Both the position numbers and the translations under genes were made by a program. The notes below the pieces were generated by a model. That model did not search any database, was not told the DNA's origin, and worked only from the letters and a program-made list of their open reading frames with translations. From positions 62,001 through 126,000 of the forward strand of contig JAEYFP010000010.1 of assembly GCA_023402845.1 (NCBI GenBank): a DNA stretch of 64,000 nucleotides, written 5' to 3'. This DNA is from Bacillota bacterium. Lineage in GTDB: Bacteria > Bacillota > Clostridia > Lachnospirales > Lachnospiraceae. Shown piece by piece: positions 62,073-64,000 of the stretch. Within the stretch, counting starts at the first letter, position 1; each line of letters opens with the position of its first letter.

Positions 62073-62915
62073 TCAAAAGAAGGAGGCCGCAAGCTGAATT
62101 TCTCCGATATACGTAACTGCTCCTGTCAGGGATACGGAACCGTCCTCATTTACCAAAACCTCAAGCGTTCCCCCCGGCATATGGACCGCCACAGCCGCAT
62201 CAGTAAGACCTATTTTATAAGCGGCAGCCGCAGCCGCACAGGCACTTGTTCCGGAAGCCAGCGTGTAGCCTGCACCTCGTTCATAAATTTCTATTTGCAG
62301 GTTACTCCTGTCAATTACATGGCAAAGCTGCAAGTTCATCCGTTCCGGAAACTGCGCGGCATGCTCCACATAAGGGCCCAAATCAAGCACCTCCTCTTTT
62401 GTCACCTTCTCCATCATGATGACACAATGCGGATTGCCGACGGACACACACGTCACATTATAAAGCTTATCCCGAAACATCATGGAATCGTTGATAATTT
62501 CCCGCTCCTCGCCCACTACGGGTATTTGCCCTGATGCGAAAGATACCTTTCCCATATTGACGCGGATATCTGTTCCCCGCAGGTTCAAAAACTCCACCTC
62601 AACCACTCCTCCAAGCGTTCCGAGCAAGAAGGGACTTTTTCTCAGATATCCTTTATCCAACAGATATTTACCGAAAATACGGACGCCGTTTCCCGACTTC
62701 TCCGCTTCAGATCCATCCGGATTAAAGATTTTCACATGTATCGTATCATCCTTAAAAAACGGACCGTATAAAATGCCGTCGGAGCCCACCCCAAAATTCC
62801 GGTCACAGATTTGTATGATTTTCTCCTTTGTCAAATCAATGTCGGACCGGTTTGGATCAATCACAAGATAATCGTTTCCAAGCCCCTGATATTTGCTCAT
62901 CGTCAATGCTTCCAT
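62073..62915 (-). CDS. dapF: DapF-like epimerase fold protein lacking both catalytic cysteines
   Basis: 280 residues from the ATG at 62915 (AGGAG seven bases upstream). The fold matches diaminopimelate epimerase, with MSKYQGLGNDYLVID, FGVGSDGILY, VSVGNPHCVIMM, and duplicated halves. In normal DapF two cysteines act as acid and base (DGSxAxxCGNG and LACGTGACA). Here they read FNPDGSEAEKSGNG (Ser74) and LASGTSACAA (Ser221); both codons were read directly from the DNA. The protein may use serines, act on another substrate, or be inactive. A neighbouring polyamine or racemase role is speculation. Confidence 0.85.
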   Translation of the reverse strand: MEALTMSKYQGLGNDYLVIDPNRSDIDLTKEKIIQICDRNFGVGSDGILYGPFFKDDTIHVKIFNPDGSEAEKSGNGVRIFGKYLLDKGYLRKSPFLLGTLGGVVEVEFLNLRGTDIRVNMGKVSFASGQIPVVGEEREIINDSMMFRDKLYNVTCVSVGNPHCVIMMEKVTKEEVLDLGPYVEHAAQFPERMNLQLCHVIDRSNLQIEIYERGAGYTLASGTSACAAAAAAYKIGLTDAAVAVHMPGGTLEVLVNEDGSVSLTGAVTYIGEIQLAASFF

Positions 62916-62940
62916 GCAAATACTCCTAATTATCATCTTC

Positions 62941-62970
62941 TCTTTCAGTATATAAACGCGATCTGAAAGA
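62941..62970. promoter_or_regulatory. Inverted repeat upstream of the dapF-like gene
   Basis: Eight-base arms TCTTTCAG / CTGAAAGA separated by 14 bp, straddling a possible -10 (TATACT on the minus strand) 26 bp upstream of the start codon. It could be an operator for a dimeric repressor. Confidence 0.4.
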
Positions 62971-63016
62971 TATGACATCGTACTTACTCAGTCAGACGAG
63001 AAACAAAGGAAAGTGC

Positions 63017-63652
63017 TCATTTCAACCGTTTTATGCTCTCCTGCTTTGAAAAAACGCAGCCGCAGTAATTCTGCCGGTACAAACCGTATTTTTGAGACAA
63101 AGCAACCGACTGCCGGTAGCCATCCCGCTTTTTAAAATCAGAGGGAAGATACACAATTCCAATATTCTCTCCGATCCGCTGTCCGATATCATTCAGCTTT
63201 GCCGCATTTTTTAGAGGACTGATCGAAAGAGTTGTCGTGAAATAGTCGTAGCCGCCCTTCTTTGCCAGACAGGCAGCCTCCCGAAGGCGCAGTTCATAGC
63301 AGCGAAAGCAGCGTTCTCCACCCTCCGGTGCCTGCTCAAGCCCCCTTGACAATTCCAAAAAACGTTCCGGCTCATAGACTCCTTCCACAAATGAAATTCC
63401 ACAGCCAAATTCCTCATTCAGCATTCCGATCAGACGCCTCTGCTCCTCCGATCTTTTTTGAAATTCCTCCTCCGGCCCGATATTCGGATTATAGTAAAAC
63501 ACCGTCAATTCAAAATAAGGCGCAAGGTACAGTAAAACATAGCTGCTGCATGGTGCGCAGCAGCTATGTAAAAAAAGCCTCGGCTTTTCCTCTCTTTTTT
63601 CAATTTCACAAAGAAGCTTATCCAATTCTTTCTGATAATTCACCACATTCAT
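63017..63652 (-). CDS. queH: Epoxyqueuosine reductase QueH
   Basis: 211 residues from the ATG at 63652 (GGGGAAAG upstream). It has the QueH (DUF208) cysteine pairs: SCCAPCSSYV near residue 31, CFRCYELRL in the middle, and NYCGC near the end, for an iron-sulfur cluster and metal. It reduces epoxyqueuosine to queuosine in tRNA and replaces QueG in many Firmicutes. Its start lies inside the end of the EAL-protein gene, so the two are probably co-transcribed. Confidence 0.93.
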   Translation of the reverse strand: MNVVNYQKELDKLLCEIEKREEKPRLFLHSCCAPCSSYVLLYLAPYFELTVFYYNPNIGPEEEFQKRSEEQRRLIGMLNEEFGCGISFVEGVYEPERFLELSRGLEQAPEGGERCFRCYELRLREAACLAKKGGYDYFTTTLSISPLKNAAKLNDIGQRIGENIGIVYLPSDFKKRDGYRQSVALSQKYGLYRQNYCGCVFSKQESIKRLK

Positions 63653-64000
63653 TGTCTTTCCCCATATTATATTTTTCGATAAACGTCTCAATCGGAACCG
63701 GTCTGGAATACAGAAAGCCCTGTGCATAAATGCAGCCGATCTCAAGCAGCATTTTTACCTGCTCCGGTGTTTCCACACCCTCGCAGATCACCCGAACACC
63801 AAGTCCCTCGGCCATCTCCACTATTTTTCTCAGAATCCACTTGCCCGGATCGCTTGTTTCGGTCTTATCCAAAAATCCCCTGTCGATTTTCAGCACATCA
63901 AACGGCATATCCCGCAGCAGATTCAAGGAAGAATAACCCGAGCCAAAATCATCAATCGACAGCTCCATATTCAATTCCTTCAGCTGCTTCATGACATCTA
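63618..64000 (-). CDS. EAL-domain cyclic di-GMP phosphodiesterase, C-terminal part
   Basis: Partial: the frame stays open to the window edge, so the N-terminus and any sensor or GGDEF domain lie outside. The visible 120 residues are the C-terminal half of an EAL domain with the metal-binding DDFGSGYSSLNLL, VLKIDRGFL, ICEGVETPEQV and YAQGFLYSRPVP. The key Asp pair and the Glu of EGVET are kept, so it may be active. It would lower cyclic di-GMP, a signal that often controls pili. It overlaps the queH start by 35 bp. Confidence 0.9.
   Translation of the reverse strand, partial: DVMKQLKELNMELSIDDFGSGYSSLNLLRDMPFDVLKIDRGFLDKTETSDPGKWILRKIVEMAEGLGVRVICEGVETPEQVKMLLEIGCIYAQGFLYSRPVPIETFIEKYNMGKDNECGELSERIG

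Noticed and set aside
1..64000. CRISPR arrays, tRNA or rRNA genes, transposases, integrases and attachment sites
   Set aside because: I looked for regular direct repeats, cloverleaf-like segments and mobile-element protein motifs and saw none.

Overview
The window looks like the chromosome of a Gram-positive anaerobic Clostridia member, most likely a Lachnospiraceae relative. The reasons are moderate GC, strong AGGAGG ribosome sites with frequent TTG/GTG starts, a lysine riboswitch, a class III fructose-bisphosphatase, a Gram-positive type IV pilus locus and a DUF5057-like giant surface protein. Nearly everything is transcribed from the minus strand. No rRNA, tRNA, CRISPR array, insertion sequence or phage gene was seen.

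Region 1 (about 228-23773) is one long type IV pilus operon. It is driven by a clear extended -10 sigma-A promoter upstream of pilB. In transcription order it holds pilB, pilT, pilC, major pilin, prepilin peptidase, a fused pilM-pilN, a pilO-like gene, a pilV-like prepilin, a PilX-like protein, a GspH-like prepilin, an 823-residue prepilin, a 1671-residue anchored surface protein, a helical-repeat-like protein, a second pilC and a second PilX-like protein. It ends at a hairpin near position 180. Behind the promoter lie envelope genes that could help a pilus cross the wall: a GH25 muramidase, a bactofilin and a LytM-like protein that has lost its zinc ligands. A PTS-type membrane protein and a divergent cold-shock gene follow.

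Region 2 (28394-34160) is a lysine-riboswitch operon: dapA, dapB, fbp (class III), a eukaryote-type hisA and a metal-dependent hydrolase. Region 3 (34213-39911) is more AT-rich. It holds an APC amino-acid permease and a GH2 glycosidase in one unit, a divergent PocR/AraC regulator, and a small beta-rich protein with an internal duplication behind a sigma-K-like promoter. argS follows.

Region 4 (41808-62041) is a large agmatine/putrescine utilisation locus. Agmatine deiminase and N-carbamoylputrescine amidase make putrescine. Putrescine aminotransferase and an aldehyde dehydrogenase take it to 4-aminobutyrate. A class III aminotransferase and an iron-type alcohol dehydrogenase could carry it on to succinate semialdehyde and 4-hydroxybutyrate. 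Two complete polyamine-type ABC importers are present, each followed by a different amidohydrolase. A LuxR-type regulator, a PII signal protein and several leader or intergenic hairpins suggest layered control. The window closes with a DapF-like protein in which both catalytic cysteines are serine, queH, and the C-terminal end of an EAL-domain protein cut by the window edge.

All functional calls come from reading motifs and family knowledge from memory; no database search was run.
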